64,000 nucleotides of DNA from an uncultured Collinsella sp. (GTDB lineage Bacteria > Actinomycetota > Coriobacteriia > Coriobacteriales > Coriobacteriaceae): contig CABVDE010000003.1 in the NCBI GenBank assembly GCA_902496945.1, positions 1 through 64,000 of the forward strand, in the 5' to 3' direction. The stretch's first letter is position 1; the number at the start of each line of letters is the position of its first letter. Below, in pieces: positions 16,516 to 25,802 of this stretch. Both the position numbers and the translations under genes were made by a program. Below the pieces are notes generated by a model. It was not told the DNA's origin and made no database searches. It saw only the letters and a program-made list of their open reading frames with translations.

Positions 16516-17807
16516 TGGGTGGCATGCTGTTCGTTCATCGTGAGTTTAAAGGGTCCTACCAGCTGGTTGGCATATTGGATGAAAACGCAGGGATCCCGAT
16601 ATTCACTTACGTCCCCGAATATCTCGAGAACGCTGACGCGGCCCCGATTTCATCATCCTTGCCGTTGGTGGCCGAGGCATTCAGTCCGGACGTAACGAGC
16701 TCCTTTTTTTCTGGCATCATTCCGGAAGGACAGCTCAACAGAGATCTTGAGAAAAAGGCGCGAGCAGAGCGCGGCGACTACTTTAAGGTTCTCGATTTGG
16801 TTCGAGATGAACCTGTTGGCGCTCTTGTTTTGACGCGAGAGCCTTCGACCGACGGTCTCGAAATGGGCTATGAGGGGATAAGTGAGGGGCAGCTGGGCAG
16901 GCTGGCGTACGCGCCGGCGGCGGTAGCTTTTGATCTGGCCCTTGAGAGCCGAATCTCTCTTGCAGGCGCCCAGGCGAAAATCGGTCTGTACCATACAGGT
17001 GATGACCCATGCAGCGGATGGTATCTACCCCACGGGGCGGCCCCATCGACGCATATCCTCAAAGCGGGGTCGAAGGCGTTCCCGGGTGAGACGGTTTGTG
17101 AAGCGATGTGCGTGAGAGCCGCTTCGCTGATGGACCTATCGGCCGAAGAGTGTTTTCTTATCCGAGTTGAAGATGCCGAGCCAATTATCGCTGTGAAGCG
17201 CTTTGACCGAGTAATGCCTGATGCCGGACGCTCGGTTGACGGATTGGCAATTCCATACCGTTTGCACCAGGAAGATGTTTGTCAGGCCAAGGGCATCTCG
17301 CGTGAGCTTAAATATGAGCCGACGGGCGTCAATTACCTGGGACTTATCGTCGATGCGGTGCGAAGGGCGTCGACGAATCAAATGGAGGACAGGTTCCTTG
17401 TCGGCTATAACCAGCTGTTCGACTATGCCGTAGGAAACTGCGACAACCATCTTAAAAATTGGTCGCTCGTGTGGGACGAGGACTGGAAACAAGTGAGGTT
17501 GGCGCCGCTTTACGACGTGCTGTGCACAACGGTATATCCCAACCTCGTTCGGGAAATGGGTGTTTCGTTTGGTGGAAGCCGAAAGATCGATGGCGTAATG
17601 CGCGAGTCAGTGATGGAGCAAATGTCTGAGGCGGGATTGCCCCGGGGGATCGTCACCGGAATGATTGACGACACCAGAAATGAGGTGCCGGACGCACTGA
17701 GAGATGCAGCGCGTGGCCTCAAGGAAGAAGGTTTCCCCGAGGCAGAAGCAATGTTCGATAAGATCATTCCAGAAGTAATTACGCGCCTAAACAGAATTGC
17801 CCCATAA
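16515..17807 (+). CDS. hipA: HipA-like serine/threonine kinase toxin
   Basis: 430 residues, the usual HipA size. The N-terminal subdomain contains SGIIPEG. The nucleotide-binding region has SLAGAQAKIGLY, and the catalytic site has NCDNHLKNW, equivalent to NxDxHxKN, with metal-binding LAPLYDV further on. HipA kinases phosphorylate an aminoacyl-tRNA synthetase (GltX in E. coli), stopping growth. All expected catalytic residues appear present, so the toxin should be active. The ATG overlaps the hipB stop. The operon is more AT-rich than the genes on either side, consistent with acquisition. Confidence 0.9.
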   Translation: MGGMLFVHREFKGSYQLVGILDENAGIPIFTYVPEYLENADAAPISSSLPLVAEAFSPDVTSSFFSGIIPEGQLNRDLEKKARAERGDYFKVLDLVRDEPVGALVLTREPSTDGLEMGYEGISEGQLGRLAYAPAAVAFDLALESRISLAGAQAKIGLYHTGDDPCSGWYLPHGAAPSTHILKAGSKAFPGETVCEAMCVRAASLMDLSAEECFLIRVEDAEPIIAVKRFDRVMPDAGRSVDGLAIPYRLHQEDVCQAKGISRELKYEPTGVNYLGLIVDAVRRASTNQMEDRFLVGYNQLFDYAVGNCDNHLKNWSLVWDEDWKQVRLAPLYDVLCTTVYPNLVREMGVSFGGSRKIDGVMRESVMEQMSEAGLPRGIVTGMIDDTRNEVPDALRDAARGLKEEGFPEAEAMFDKIIPEVITRLNRIAP

Positions 17808-17838
17808 CAAAAACGTGCCGTCCCACCCAAACAAAACG

Positions 17839-17859
17839 TACCGCCCAAAAGGGCGGCAC
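17839..17859 (+). terminator. Short hairpin after hipA
   Basis: CCGCCC-AAAA-GGGCGG (17841-17856), followed by a weak T-rich stretch. Confidence 0.5.
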
Positions 17860-17902
17860 GCCATCTTTATATCAGTCAACTCGCTGAAGTATGGTGACGA
17901 AG

Positions 17903-17992
17903 GCGCAAGGCCGGGAGGGGTTATCTAAGCCGACATCCCGCAGCCGCGAAGCGGCGAGGACGTCGGCTTAGATAACCCCGCAGGCCTTGCGC
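17903..17992. repeat. 90-bp nested palindrome between hipA and usp
   Basis: Perfect 18-bp arms GGGGTTATCTAAGCCGAC (17917-17934) and their complement (17962-17979), flanked by GCGCAAGGCC/GGCCTTGCGC (17903-17912, 17983-17992). The loop holds a third stem, GCCGC-GAA-GCGGC. Confidence 0.75.
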
Positions 17993-18006
17993 TGACGGGA
18001 AGGAAC

Positions 18007-18444
18007 CTACTTCACGACCAAAATGTCGCAGTCCGTGTTGCGCAGCAGGAACGTCGAAATCGAACCCAGGAGCGCATACTTGATCGAGGACAGGCCGCGG
18101 GCGCCGCAGAGCACTAAGTCGGGCTTGACCACGTCGAGCATTTCGTCCTTGAGCGTCTCGCGAATGCGGCCGGCGCGAATCATGACCTCGACCTCGGGAA
18201 TATCGGGATTTGCCTTGGCTTCTTCGAGCTGCTTGACAATGGAGTTGTTAAAAGCCTCTTCCAAGCCGTTGACCAGGTCGACCGGGTAGGAGCCGGCGCT
18301 TTCGAGCGCCGTGGAATCGATAACGTGGCCGATAATCAGCTTGGCGCCGTTGTTCGCGGCGACCTTGATGGCGCGTGCGAGCACAAAATCCTGCTGCTCA
18401 GTACCGTCGAGTGAAACAAATACCTTGGTGTAGCCCTCGTTCAT
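18007..18444 (-). CDS. Universal stress protein, UspA family
   Basis: 145 residues, one Usp domain. It has the ATP-binding type signature near the C-terminus, GARGLSSIKYALLGSIS (the G-2x-G-9x-G(S/T) pattern), and an N-terminal KVFVSLDGTEQQDFVL strand with the usual Asp. UspA proteins are induced by starvation and other stress and bind nucleotides; the precise role varies. AAGGAGG-type sequence precedes the start at 18444. It stands alone, converging with hipA across the long palindrome. Confidence 0.9.
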   Translation of the reverse strand: MNEGYTKVFVSLDGTEQQDFVLARAIKVAANNGAKLIIGHVIDSTALESAGSYPVDLVNGLEEAFNNSIVKQLEEAKANPDIPEVEVMIRAGRIRETLKDEMLDVVKPDLVLCGARGLSSIKYALLGSISTFLLRNTDCDILVVK

Positions 18445-18691
18445 GGTTTCCTCCTTGGTCTATCGCACGGGCGTGGGGCTCGTGCGTCGGGCGGGCGCGG
18501 GTGCGTTGGCCGCCGGACACTTTATCTTATTGCAGTTATACCCAAGGATTTCGGTTTGACTGCTGTCAATTCTGTGAACGGGCGAGTTTTTTGGTAAGGG
18601 TAGGCATGGGCGCGCCCGAACGGTTGATAATGGGAGATTGCCCGCACCGTCCGCAGAACAATATCGTCGGGTGTCTAACGAGGAGGTCCCT

Positions 18692-19672
18692 TTGGATATC
18701 ATCGAGCTTCTAAAATCTGCCTTCATGGGTCTGGTTGAGGGCATCACCGAATGGCTGCCCGTTTCGTCGACCGGTCACATGATCTTGGTGGACGAGTTCG
18801 TCAAGATGAACGTGAGCGAGACGTTCTGGAACATGTTCCTGGTCGTGATTCAGCTTGGCGCCATTCTGGCCGTCTGCGTGCTGTTTTTCCACGAGCTCAA
18901 CCCGTTCTCGCCCAGCAAGGGTAAAGAGGGCCGCCGCGACACGTGGGTGCTGTGGGGCAAGATCGTGCTCGGCTGTATTCCCGCTGCGGCGATCGGCCTG
19001 CCACTCAACGACTGGATGGAGGAGCATTTCTACAACGCTCCCGTCGTGGCGCTGGCGCTCATCGTGTACGGCGTGCTGTTTATCGTGATCGAGAACTGGC
19101 GCGCGAGCGAGCGCGAGGAAATGGCCGTTGCCGGTTCGTTTGGTTCGCGTGCTGTGGTGTCGGGTGGACGTCCCGCCGCTGCGCACTTTGCGGCGCCCGC
19201 CGCGGCTGCCGCTGAGGATGAGGGCGATGACGAGGATTTGGACTTTGGTTCCATCACCACGTTCGAGGACCTAAGTTGGAAGACCGCACTGGGCATCGGA
19301 TGCTTCCAGGTGCTCTCGCTGATTCCGGGCACGTCGCGCTCCGGTTCCACCATCATCGGCGGCCTGCTTTTGGGCTGCACGCGTTCGGTGGCGTCCAAGT
19401 TTACGTTCTTCCTGGCCATTCCCGTCATGTTTGGCGCGAGTGCGCTCAAGCTGGTCAAGTACTTCATCAAGGGCGGTACCTTTGGCGCCAACGAGATCGC
19501 CATCCTGGGCGTGGGCTGCGTTGTGGCCTTTGTGGTTTCGCTCATCGCCATTAAGTGGCTCATGGGCTTCGTCCGCCGTCACGACTTTAAGTGCTTTGGC
19601 GTCTACCGCATCATTCTGGGCATCGTGGTGCTCGCGTACTTCTTCGTCCTGGAGCCTATGCTCGGCCTGTAA
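18692..19672 (+). CDS. uppP: Undecaprenyl-diphosphate phosphatase
   Basis: 326 residues from TTG 18692. That start is chosen because AGGAGG (18681-18686) lies just upstream and it gives the standard beginning MDIIELLKSAFMGLVEG; the upstream ATG 18638 would add an unrelated 18 residues. The conserved EGITEWLPVSSTGH and PGTSRSGST motifs form the active site. The enzyme recycles undecaprenyl pyrophosphate in the membrane for peptidoglycan and gives bacitracin tolerance. A roughly 50-residue Ala/acidic insertion (residues about 138-187) enlarges a loop between helices; otherwise the fold is normal. Confidence 0.95.
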   Translation: MDIIELLKSAFMGLVEGITEWLPVSSTGHMILVDEFVKMNVSETFWNMFLVVIQLGAILAVCVLFFHELNPFSPSKGKEGRRDTWVLWGKIVLGCIPAAAIGLPLNDWMEEHFYNAPVVALALIVYGVLFIVIENWRASEREEMAVAGSFGSRAVVSGGRPAAAHFAAPAAAAAEDEGDDEDLDFGSITTFEDLSWKTALGIGCFQVLSLIPGTSRSGSTIIGGLLLGCTRSVASKFTFFLAIPVMFGASALKLVKYFIKGGTFGANEIAILGVGCVVAFVVSLIAIKWLMGFVRRHDFKCFGVYRIILGIVVLAYFFVLEPMLGL

Positions 19673-19687
19673 CTTGGTTGACGCTGC

Positions 19688-19787
19688 GCGGCGGCCAGAA
19701 CGACAACTTGTCATTCAAAGAGGGCGGCATGACCAAAAGGTCTATGCCGCCCTCTTTTCATGTCAATTTGTTCGTTCTGGCCGCCGC
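19688..19787 (+). terminator. uppP terminator nested in a larger inverted repeat
   Basis: Inner stem AAAGAGGGCGGCAT/ATGCCGCCCTCTTT (19717-19730, 19744-19757) with a T-run. Outer arms GCGGCGGCCAGAACG and its complement (near 19688-19703 and 19773-19787) enclose it. Confidence 0.8.
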
Positions 19788-19821
19788 TCGCTGCTGCTGC
19801 CATGACATCGGTGGCTCCCTG

Positions 19822-19891
19822 ATTGGTGCATTGGGGTCAGGTTGCTTTGCAGCAACATGGTGCAGATTAACCTGACCCTATTACACCAAAT
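19822..19891. repeat. Intergenic palindrome with CAACATGGTGCA centre, copy 1
   Basis: GGGTCAGGTT (19834-19843) pairs with AACCTGACCC (19869-19878), and looser outer arms pair ATTGGTG with CACCAAT-like ends. The centre TTTGCAGCAACATGGTGCA is shared with 25803-25823. Confidence 0.65.
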
Positions 19892-20028
19892 CCGCTGGGG
19901 CGGGCCTGACGGCGGCGCACGGAGTCGTGGTGTGATTTACGTCGGTGTCCGCGCGGCTCGGTATACTGGTACGGCTCAAACTATGGCGCCGCCCGCAGGC
20001 GCGCCGTCCGTCAGATGAGGAGTCGCCC

Positions 20029-22929
20029 ATGACCCAGCCCCTGCCCTGGGAAAAGAACGCCGCGGTACCCGTGCCGCCCGCGCCGGAGCCCGTGCCGCTC
20101 GATGCGTACACCGCTCCCGCCGCGCCGGAACCCGAGCTCGTCCCGCTCGACATCTACGACGCCCCCGCGCCGGCGCCCAAGCCCGTCAAGCCACTCGTCG
20201 ACATTGACAGCCTCAACCCCGCCCAGCGCGAGGCCGTCCTGACGACCGAGGGTCCGTTGCTGGTCCTTGCCGGCGCCGGCTCGGGCAAGACCCGCGTCCT
20301 GACCTTCCGCATCGCGCATATGCTCGGTGACCTGGACGTTAAACCCTGGCAGGTCCTGGCCATCACGTTTACCAACAAGGCCGCGGCCGAGATGCGCGAG
20401 CGTCTGGCGGCGCTCATTCCCAATGGCACCCGCGGCATGTGGGTGTGCACCTTCCATGCCATGTGCGTGCGCATGCTGCGCGAGGATGCCGACCTGCTGG
20501 GTTACACCGGCCAGTTCACCATCTACGATGACGATGACTCAAAGCGCATGGTGCGCGACATTATGCAGGCGCTCGGTATCGAGCAAAAGCAGTTCCCCAT
20601 TAACATGATCCGCAGCAAGATCAGCTCGGCCAAAAACGCCATGATCGGGCCTGAGGACATGCTCAAGTCTGCCGACAGCCCCAACGATAAAAAAGCCGCT
20701 CAGGTCTATATGGAGCTGGAGCGCCGCCTGCGCGCCGCCAACGCCATGGACTTCGATGACCTGCTCGTGCGCACGCTCGAGCTGCTGCGCACCCGCCCCG
20801 AGGTGCTCGACAAGTACCAGGAGCGCTTCCGCTACATTAGCGTCGACGAGTATCAGGACACCAACCACGTCCAGTACGAGATCGCCAACCTGCTGGCCGC
20901 CAAGTACCAAAACCTCATGGTCGTGGGCGACGACGACCAGTCCATTTACAGCTGGCGCGGCGCCGACATCACCAACATCCTGGACTTCGAGAAGGACTTT
21001 AAAAACTGCAAGACCGTCAAGCTGGAGCAGAACTACCGCTCCACGGGTCACATTCTGAGCGCCGCCAACGCCGTGGTGCGCCATAACTCGCAGCGCAAGG
21101 ACAAGCGCCTGTTCACGGCCGAGGGCGACGGCGAGAAAATCCAAGCCTTCCAGGCGAGCGACGAACGCGACGAGGGCCGTTGGATTGCCGGCGAGATCGA
21201 GAAGCTGCACTCCAAGGGCACAAGCTACGATGACATCGCCGTGTTCTACCGCACCAACGCCCAGTCGCGCATTCTCGAAGATATGTTCCTGCGCGCGGGC
21301 GTGCCCTACAAGATCGTCGGCGGCACGCGATTCTTCGACCGCGCCGAGATTCGCGACGTCATGGCCTACCTCAAGATGATCGTGAACCCTGCCGACGAGA
21401 TGAGCGTTAAGCGCGTCATCAACACGCCGCGCCGCGGTATCGGTTCCACCTCGATTCAAAAAATTGAGCAGCTGGCGCGCGACAACCGCTGCTCGTTCTT
21501 CCAGGCCTGCGAGATCGCGTGCGCCGAGACGGGCATGTTTAGCGCCAAGGTGCGCAACGGCCTGTCGAGCTTTGTGGCGCTGGTGCGCGAGGGCCGTCGC
21601 ATGGATGGCGAGCTCAAGGACGTTGTCGAGATGATTGTCGACAAGACGGGCCTGCTGCAGGCATTCCGCGCCGAGGGTACCATGGAGTCCGAGAGCCGCG
21701 CCGAGAACATCCAGGAATTCCTGGGCGTTGCGGCCGAATTTGAAGAGACGCACGAGGATATCGAGGGCACGCTCGAGAGCTTGGAAGAGCTGCGCGCGGC
21801 TGGCGTTGCCGATGTGCCTGCCGGCGCTGAGTCCGAGCCCGTTGTGGTGAGCGCGCCTGCGCCCGAGCCGGGACCGTCCGTGCCCGCGTCCTCGTGTGAG
21901 GCGCTGGTCGGCGCGCGTGATGCCGCGGGCTCCAATCCGCTCGATAGCCTGGCCGCTCCGTCGCTCTCTCCGCAGGATGCCCTGGCCGCCGCCATCGCGG
22001 GTAACGCGTATGCCGCGCCGACTGAGCTGCCGGCGGGTGCCGTGCATGCCGACGAGATCGAGCGCACCTACGGTCCGCTCACCTGTAAGGCGCTGCCAGC
22101 ACTCATGGAGTGGCTGGCCCTGCGCTCCGACTTGGATTCCCTGGCCGGCGAGACGCATGCCATTACCATGATGACCATCCACTCCGCTAAGGGCCTGGAG
22201 TTCCCTGCGGTGTTCGTGGCCGGCATGGAGGAGGGCATCTTCCCGCACGTGCACGATTTTGGCGGCAGCGATGACCCGGGCAAGCTCGAGGAGGAGCGTC
22301 GCCTGGCCTACGTCGCCATCACGCGTGCCCGTAAGCGACTGTTCTTGACCTATGCGGCCACGCGTCGCACCTACGGCTCGACCTCTGCCAACCCGCGCTC
22401 GCGCTTCCTCAACGAGATTCCGTTTGAGGATATCGAGTTTAGCGGTATCGGTTCTGCCGGTTTTGAGGGCACGGGCTGGGAGAAGCGCGGCGACCGTCGC
22501 GGCACCTTTGGCTCGGGCATGGGCTCGGATATGTATGGCGGCAAGGTGTTCGGCTCGCATACGCGCTCGACCGGCGGTTCCGGTTCACGCGGCGGATCGA
22601 GCTTCGACGATTTCTTTGGCGGCAGCAGCTACGGGACCGAGCGCCATCGTGGGGTCTCGCCCGACGCCGGCCGTGTTGCCTCGACCTTTGGCTCGGGCGC
22701 GCCGCGAGCCAAAAAGCCGTCGTCTAAGGTGTCGCCGACAGTGGAGCGCAAGGTCGATCGCGCCAGCGCATCGCAGGACTTTGCCGCGGGCGATACCGTG
22801 AGCCACAAGACCTTTGGCACGGGTACCGTGATTTCGGTCGCTGGAGACATGATCGAGGTCCAATTCGAAAAGACCGGCCAGACCAAAAAGCTGATGAAGG
22901 GCTTCGCTCCTATAGTGAAACTGACCTAG
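20029..22929 (+). CDS. pcrA: UvrD/PcrA-type DNA helicase
   Basis: 966 residues from ATG 20029, with GAGGAG upstream. Superfamily I motifs are complete: Q motif LNPAQREAV, Walker A AGAGSGKT (81-88), DEYQDTN, GDDDQSIYSWRGA, EQNYRST, HSAKGLEFP and VAITRARKRL. The last 45 residues (DTVSHKTFGTGTVISV...) are the Tudor-like C-terminal domain that lets PcrA/UvrD bind RNA polymerase. Functions are nucleotide-excision and mismatch repair and clearing of replication conflicts. Oddities are a Pro-rich N-terminal 55 residues, an Ala/Pro-rich insertion at about 592-685, and a Gly/Ser-rich stretch at about 805-905, all likely disordered. Confidence 0.95.
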   Translation: MTQPLPWEKNAAVPVPPAPEPVPLDAYTAPAAPEPELVPLDIYDAPAPAPKPVKPLVDIDSLNPAQREAVLTTEGPLLVLAGAGSGKTRVLTFRIAHMLGDLDVKPWQVLAITFTNKAAAEMRERLAALIPNGTRGMWVCTFHAMCVRMLREDADLLGYTGQFTIYDDDDSKRMVRDIMQALGIEQKQFPINMIRSKISSAKNAMIGPEDMLKSADSPNDKKAAQVYMELERRLRAANAMDFDDLLVRTLELLRTRPEVLDKYQERFRYISVDEYQDTNHVQYEIANLLAAKYQNLMVVGDDDQSIYSWRGADITNILDFEKDFKNCKTVKLEQNYRSTGHILSAANAVVRHNSQRKDKRLFTAEGDGEKIQAFQASDERDEGRWIAGEIEKLHSKGTSYDDIAVFYRTNAQSRILEDMFLRAGVPYKIVGGTRFFDRAEIRDVMAYLKMIVNPADEMSVKRVINTPRRGIGSTSIQKIEQLARDNRCSFFQACEIACAETGMFSAKVRNGLSSFVALVREGRRMDGELKDVVEMIVDKTGLLQAFRAEGTMESESRAENIQEFLGVAAEFEETHEDIEGTLESLEELRAAGVADVPAGAESEPVVVSAPAPEPGPSVPASSCEALVGARDAAGSNPLDSLAAPSLSPQDALAAAIAGNAYAAPTELPAGAVHADEIERTYGPLTCKALPALMEWLALRSDLDSLAGETHAITMMTIHSAKGLEFPAVFVAGMEEGIFPHVHDFGGSDDPGKLEEERRLAYVAITRARKRLFLTYAATRRTYGSTSANPRSRFLNEIPFEDIEFSGIGSAGFEGTGWEKRGDRRGTFGSGMGSDMYGGKVFGSHTRSTGGSGSRGGSSFDDFFGGSSYGTERHRGVSPDAGRVASTFGSGAPRAKKPSSKVSPTVERKVDRASASQDFAAGDTVSHKTFGTGTVISVAGDMIEVQFEKTGQTKKLMKGFAPIVKLT

Positions 22930-22968
22930 GCGGCTTTCCCAGGCACGGCACCTCGGCCTTCAATCGTC

Positions 22969-23001
22969 GGGCATGACCTCAAGGTCTATGCCCTCCTCTT
23001 T
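22969..23001 (+). terminator. pcrA terminator
   Basis: GGGCATGACC pairs with GGTCTATGCCC (one bulge), followed by TCCTCTTT. The rest of 22930-23310 holds only a GGAGAGCAC/GTGCTCTCC hairpin (23091-23113) and the manA terminator. Confidence 0.6.
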
Positions 23002-23248
23002 CAGGCCGATCTGCCGCGCCTGGAAAACCCGTACATCCGGCTAGGCGGGCGTATAGGGCAACATCGCCTGCTCGGACAGTCCTGCTCGCACGGAGAGCAC
23101 ATTAAGTGCTCTCCGGCTCGTGCGGAACTCGCGATCGACGTTGTCCCCCGCGCCCGCCCGGGACCTTGGGTAACGTTGCTGTCGAGCGTTGCTTCGCCGC
23201 TCAGCTTTTTGGTCTGGAGAGCCGGGTGGGCTGAATGCTCAGACATGG

Positions 23249-23286
23249 CAAGGGGCTCCCCCGTTAAAGAACGGGGGAGCCCCTTG
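23249..23286. terminator. Hairpin downstream of the manA remnant
   Basis: Perfect 17-bp stem CAAGGGGCTCCCCCGTT with loop AAAG. It lies 25 bp beyond the pseudogene stop on the minus strand. Confidence 0.7.
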
Positions 23287-23310
23287 TGGCGTTTGGATTG
23301 TTGTTGCGGC

Positions 23311-23694
23311 CTAGAGGTGACTGATAATCAGTTCCATGTTGCCCTCGAGCCCGATCTTGTCTAGGCTGCCGTTCTCGTGCTCGGCGGCGTACTCGTCGTT
23401 GGGGTGGATCTGGATCGACGGGTCGTCCTTGGCGTCAAGAATCTTAATGAGCAGCGGAAACTCCTTGCCCTCGCAGTTGCCAAAGAGCTCGCGGTGCTCG
23501 GCCCACAGCCACGACAGCGTGTGGCCGGCATACGGGCCCTCCGCAATCTGGCAGTCGCCGTTGGGATGTGCAGAGATCGCCCAGCACTCGCCGATGGGCC
23601 CCTCGGGGATGTCGTAGCCAAAGACCGTCTCTAGCTGACGACCGCCTCAGATCTTTTTGTGGAAGATAGGCGTGAGTTTAATCAAATCGGACAT
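23311..23694 (-). pseudogene. manA: Decayed mannose-6-phosphate isomerase (class I)
   Basis: Reading from ATG 23694 gives MSDLIKLTPIFHKKI, then TGA (23649-23647) exactly where manA proteins have the Trp of KIWGGRQL, then clear manA sequence through IGECWAISAHPNGDCQIAEG and the metal-binding IQIHPNDEYAAEHENGSLDK. After that the frame jumps to a short end IGLEGNMELIISHL. So the gene has a premature stop at codon 16 and has lost most of its C-terminal half (128 codons against about 310). It would have interconverted mannose-6-P and fructose-6-P. It lies 72 bp behind the GntR gene on the same strand and was probably in its operon. Confidence 0.85.
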
Positions 23695-23766
23695 GTACAT
23701 ACCCCCATCAGGTTGTGCGGGCGTCGCGCAAAACAGCTCAAAACGAGCGCCCGGTGGATTACAAAA

Positions 23767-24486
23767 CTAGGCCAGCGTCACGTTGTGCAGCTCAAAGCGG
23801 TCGCCAACGTTGCGCGAGATCGAATACTCAAACGCGGTGCCGCTATCTAAAAAACCAATCTGATTGAGCTCGAGCAGGGGAGAGTCGGGCTTGGTATCCA
23901 AGCGCTTGGCCTCTTCCTCGGTTGCCGTCACGGCACGGATGATGCGGTGGAAGCTCGAGATCTTAAGCCCGCATTGCTCGCGGATGAAGCTGTAGACCGA
24001 TCCGTACAGGTCCTTTTTCCTAAGACCCGGAATCACCTCGAGCGGCATGTAGGTATACTCGATAACGATGGGCAGACCATCGACCTCGCGCACACGCACA
24101 ATGTGATAGGCAAAGTCGTCTTCGGCTATTCCCAATTGAGTTGCAACCTCTGCCGGCGGATTGACGATCGAGAAATCGTAGACCACCGAGGCCACCTTCT
24201 CCCCGCGGTGTTCATACGAAAAGCCTTGAGCGCGGTCGTTCTTGCCCTGGAAAAACGCTTTGCCGGGAAGCCCCGCCGTGTCCTTGACGTAGGTGCCCGA
24301 TCCGCGACGGCTGGTGACAAGACCTTCCTCGGTAAGCTGCTCAATCGCCCGCTTGACGGTGATTTTGGAAACGCTATACAACTCGCAGAACTCAACGACG
24401 GTGGGCAGTTTGTCGCCTGGTTTCAGAGCGCCGTCCTCGATGCTTCGACGGATATCTGCAGCTATCGATTCGTATTTGGGAATCAT
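23767..24486 (-). CDS. GntR/HutC-family regulator with UTRA domain
   Basis: 239 residues. The N-terminal winged helix (PKYESIAADIRRSIEDG... SKITVKRAIEQLTEEGLV, residues 3-68) is followed by a UTRA effector domain from about 85 (GFSYEHRGEKVASVV... VIEYTYMPLEVIPGL). Such regulators usually bind a phosphorylated sugar. The start at 24486 has AAAGGGGG just upstream. A perfect operator-like palindrome lies 22 bp before the start, suggesting autorepression. The decayed manA behind it hints that it once controlled mannose or a related hexose. Confidence 0.9.
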   Translation of the reverse strand: MIPKYESIAADIRRSIEDGALKPGDKLPTVVEFCELYSVSKITVKRAIEQLTEEGLVTSRRGSGTYVKDTAGLPGKAFFQGKNDRAQGFSYEHRGEKVASVVYDFSIVNPPAEVATQLGIAEDDFAYHIVRVREVDGLPIVIEYTYMPLEVIPGLRKKDLYGSVYSFIREQCGLKISSFHRIIRAVTATEEEAKRLDTKPDSPLLELNQIGFLDSGTAFEYSISRNVGDRFELHNVTLA

Positions 24487-24507
24487 GGAACCCCCTTTCT
24501 GGCTTGA

Positions 24508-24533
24508 TTGACTATAAAAGAAAGTATAGTCAA
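24508..24533 (-). promoter_or_regulatory. Operator-like palindrome before the GntR gene
   Basis: TTGACTAT-N10-ATAGTCAA, perfect 8-bp arms, 22 bp upstream of the start codon. The likely binding site of the adjacent GntR protein. Confidence 0.6.
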
Positions 24534-24730
24534 CGCCTAAGTACCCCTATTGCGTTCTTGAAAAGTCCGAGAAGGATAATACTAAGAGCCGCTCTGCATA
24601 TAAAACTAGAGCGCTCTAAACGGATATACATACGAATAATGGAGCATTGAACAAATTGATTGGTCCGCGGACGGGGGCGAGTTGTTTTGCCACCCAGCGA
24701 ACCTAATTTCATGTTTTACATTCCCCGGAT

Positions 24731-24771
24731 AAAACCTGCCAAAACAAACCTGTCCCTTTTTGGCAGGTTTT
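24731..24771. terminator. Hairpin upstream of glucokinase
   Basis: AAAACCTGCCAAAA pairs with TTTTGGCAGGTTTT, giving T-runs on both strands. It lies 56 bp before the glucokinase start and no transcribed gene ends into it, so it may attenuate glucokinase. The rest of 24487-24826 shows nothing else. Confidence 0.6.
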
Positions 24772-24826
24772 CGCTTTGGGAGCGGTACCATATAAGGCAA
24801 TGTTTAAACGAGAAAGGTGGGCTCCC

Positions 24827-25780
24827 ATGGAACCTAAGCAGTACTACATCGGCATCGACGTCGGCGGCACTTCGGTCAAGGAGGGCCTGTTCGACGAGGA
24901 CGGCAACCTGCTGGCCAAGGCCAGCGTGCCCACGCCTCCCATCGTTGACGCCGCGGGCTTTGCCGCGGTGACCGGCGCTATCGACCAGGTTGTAGCCAAG
25001 GCCCAGATTCCGCGCGCCTTTGTGGCGGGCATTGGCCTGGCCGTTCCGTGCCCCATCCCGGCATCGGGCGATGCCAAGGTCAAGGCCAACATTGCCATTA
25101 ACCTGCCCGAGCTGAGGATCGCCATTCAGGAGCACTGCCCCGATGCGGTCGTTAAGTACGAGAATGACGCTAACGCCGCTGCCATGGGCGAGGCCTGGCT
25201 CGGTTCTGCCAAGGGCGTGCAGAACGTGGTGATGGTTACGATCGGCACCGGCGTAGGCGGCGGCGTTATCGTTAACGGCGACGTTGTGTCGGGCGTTGTG
25301 GGTGCCGGCGGCGAGATTGGCCACATGTGCCTGAATCCGGTCGAGGAACGCACCTGCGGCTGCGGCGGCCATGGCCACCTTGAGCAGTATTCCAGTGCCA
25401 CCGGCGTGGTGAGCAACTATCTGGCCGAGTGCAAGGCCGCGGGCGTCGAGCCCCTCGAGCTCACCGGTCCTTCCGATTCCCGCACCGTGTTCCAGGCCTG
25501 TCGAGAGGGCGACAAGCTCGCGCTGGCCGCGGCCGACACCATGGCCGATTACCTCGGCCGCGCACTGGCGCTCATCGCTAACGTGGTCGACCCCGAGATG
25601 TTCCTGATCGGCGGCGGCGCCTCCGCCTCGGCCGATGTCTACCTTGACGCGGTTCGTGAGCACTTTAAGCAGTACGCGCTTTCCGCCTCGCGCGAGACGC
25701 CCATCGAGGTCGCCTCGCTCGGCAACGATGCCGGCATCATCGGCGCCGCTTACGTGGCCCTGCGCGCTGCCGGTAAATAG
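24827..25780 (+). CDS. ROK-family glucokinase
   Basis: 317 residues from ATG 24827, with GAAAGGTGG upstream; an earlier in-frame ATG at 24776 lies within the leader hairpin region and is less likely. ATP-binding GIDVGGTSVKEGLFDEDGN at the N-terminus, ENDANAAAMGEAW with the catalytic Asp, and the ROK zinc motif EIGHMCL...CGCGGHGHLEQ (a His in place of the third Cys). ROK kinases phosphorylate glucose, or in some cases amino sugars or mannose, at C6. It is likely cytosolic and constitutive. Monocistronic. Confidence 0.9.
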   Translation: MEPKQYYIGIDVGGTSVKEGLFDEDGNLLAKASVPTPPIVDAAGFAAVTGAIDQVVAKAQIPRAFVAGIGLAVPCPIPASGDAKVKANIAINLPELRIAIQEHCPDAVVKYENDANAAAMGEAWLGSAKGVQNVVMVTIGTGVGGGVIVNGDVVSGVVGAGGEIGHMCLNPVEERTCGCGGHGHLEQYSSATGVVSNYLAECKAAGVEPLELTGPSDSRTVFQACREGDKLALAAADTMADYLGRALALIANVVDPEMFLIGGGASASADVYLDAVREHFKQYALSASRETPIEVASLGNDAGIIGAAYVALRAAGK

Positions 25781-25802
25781 CTGGTGCAAGGGGGCAGGCT
25801 AC

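Noticed and set aside
23001..23246. 81-codon frame on the minus strand
   Set aside because: Covers hairpin DNA, lacks a ribosome-binding site and resembles no protein.
23647..23649. In-frame TGA read as Trp or selenocysteine in manA
   Set aside because: The gene also lacks most of its C-terminal half, so plain decay is the simpler reading.
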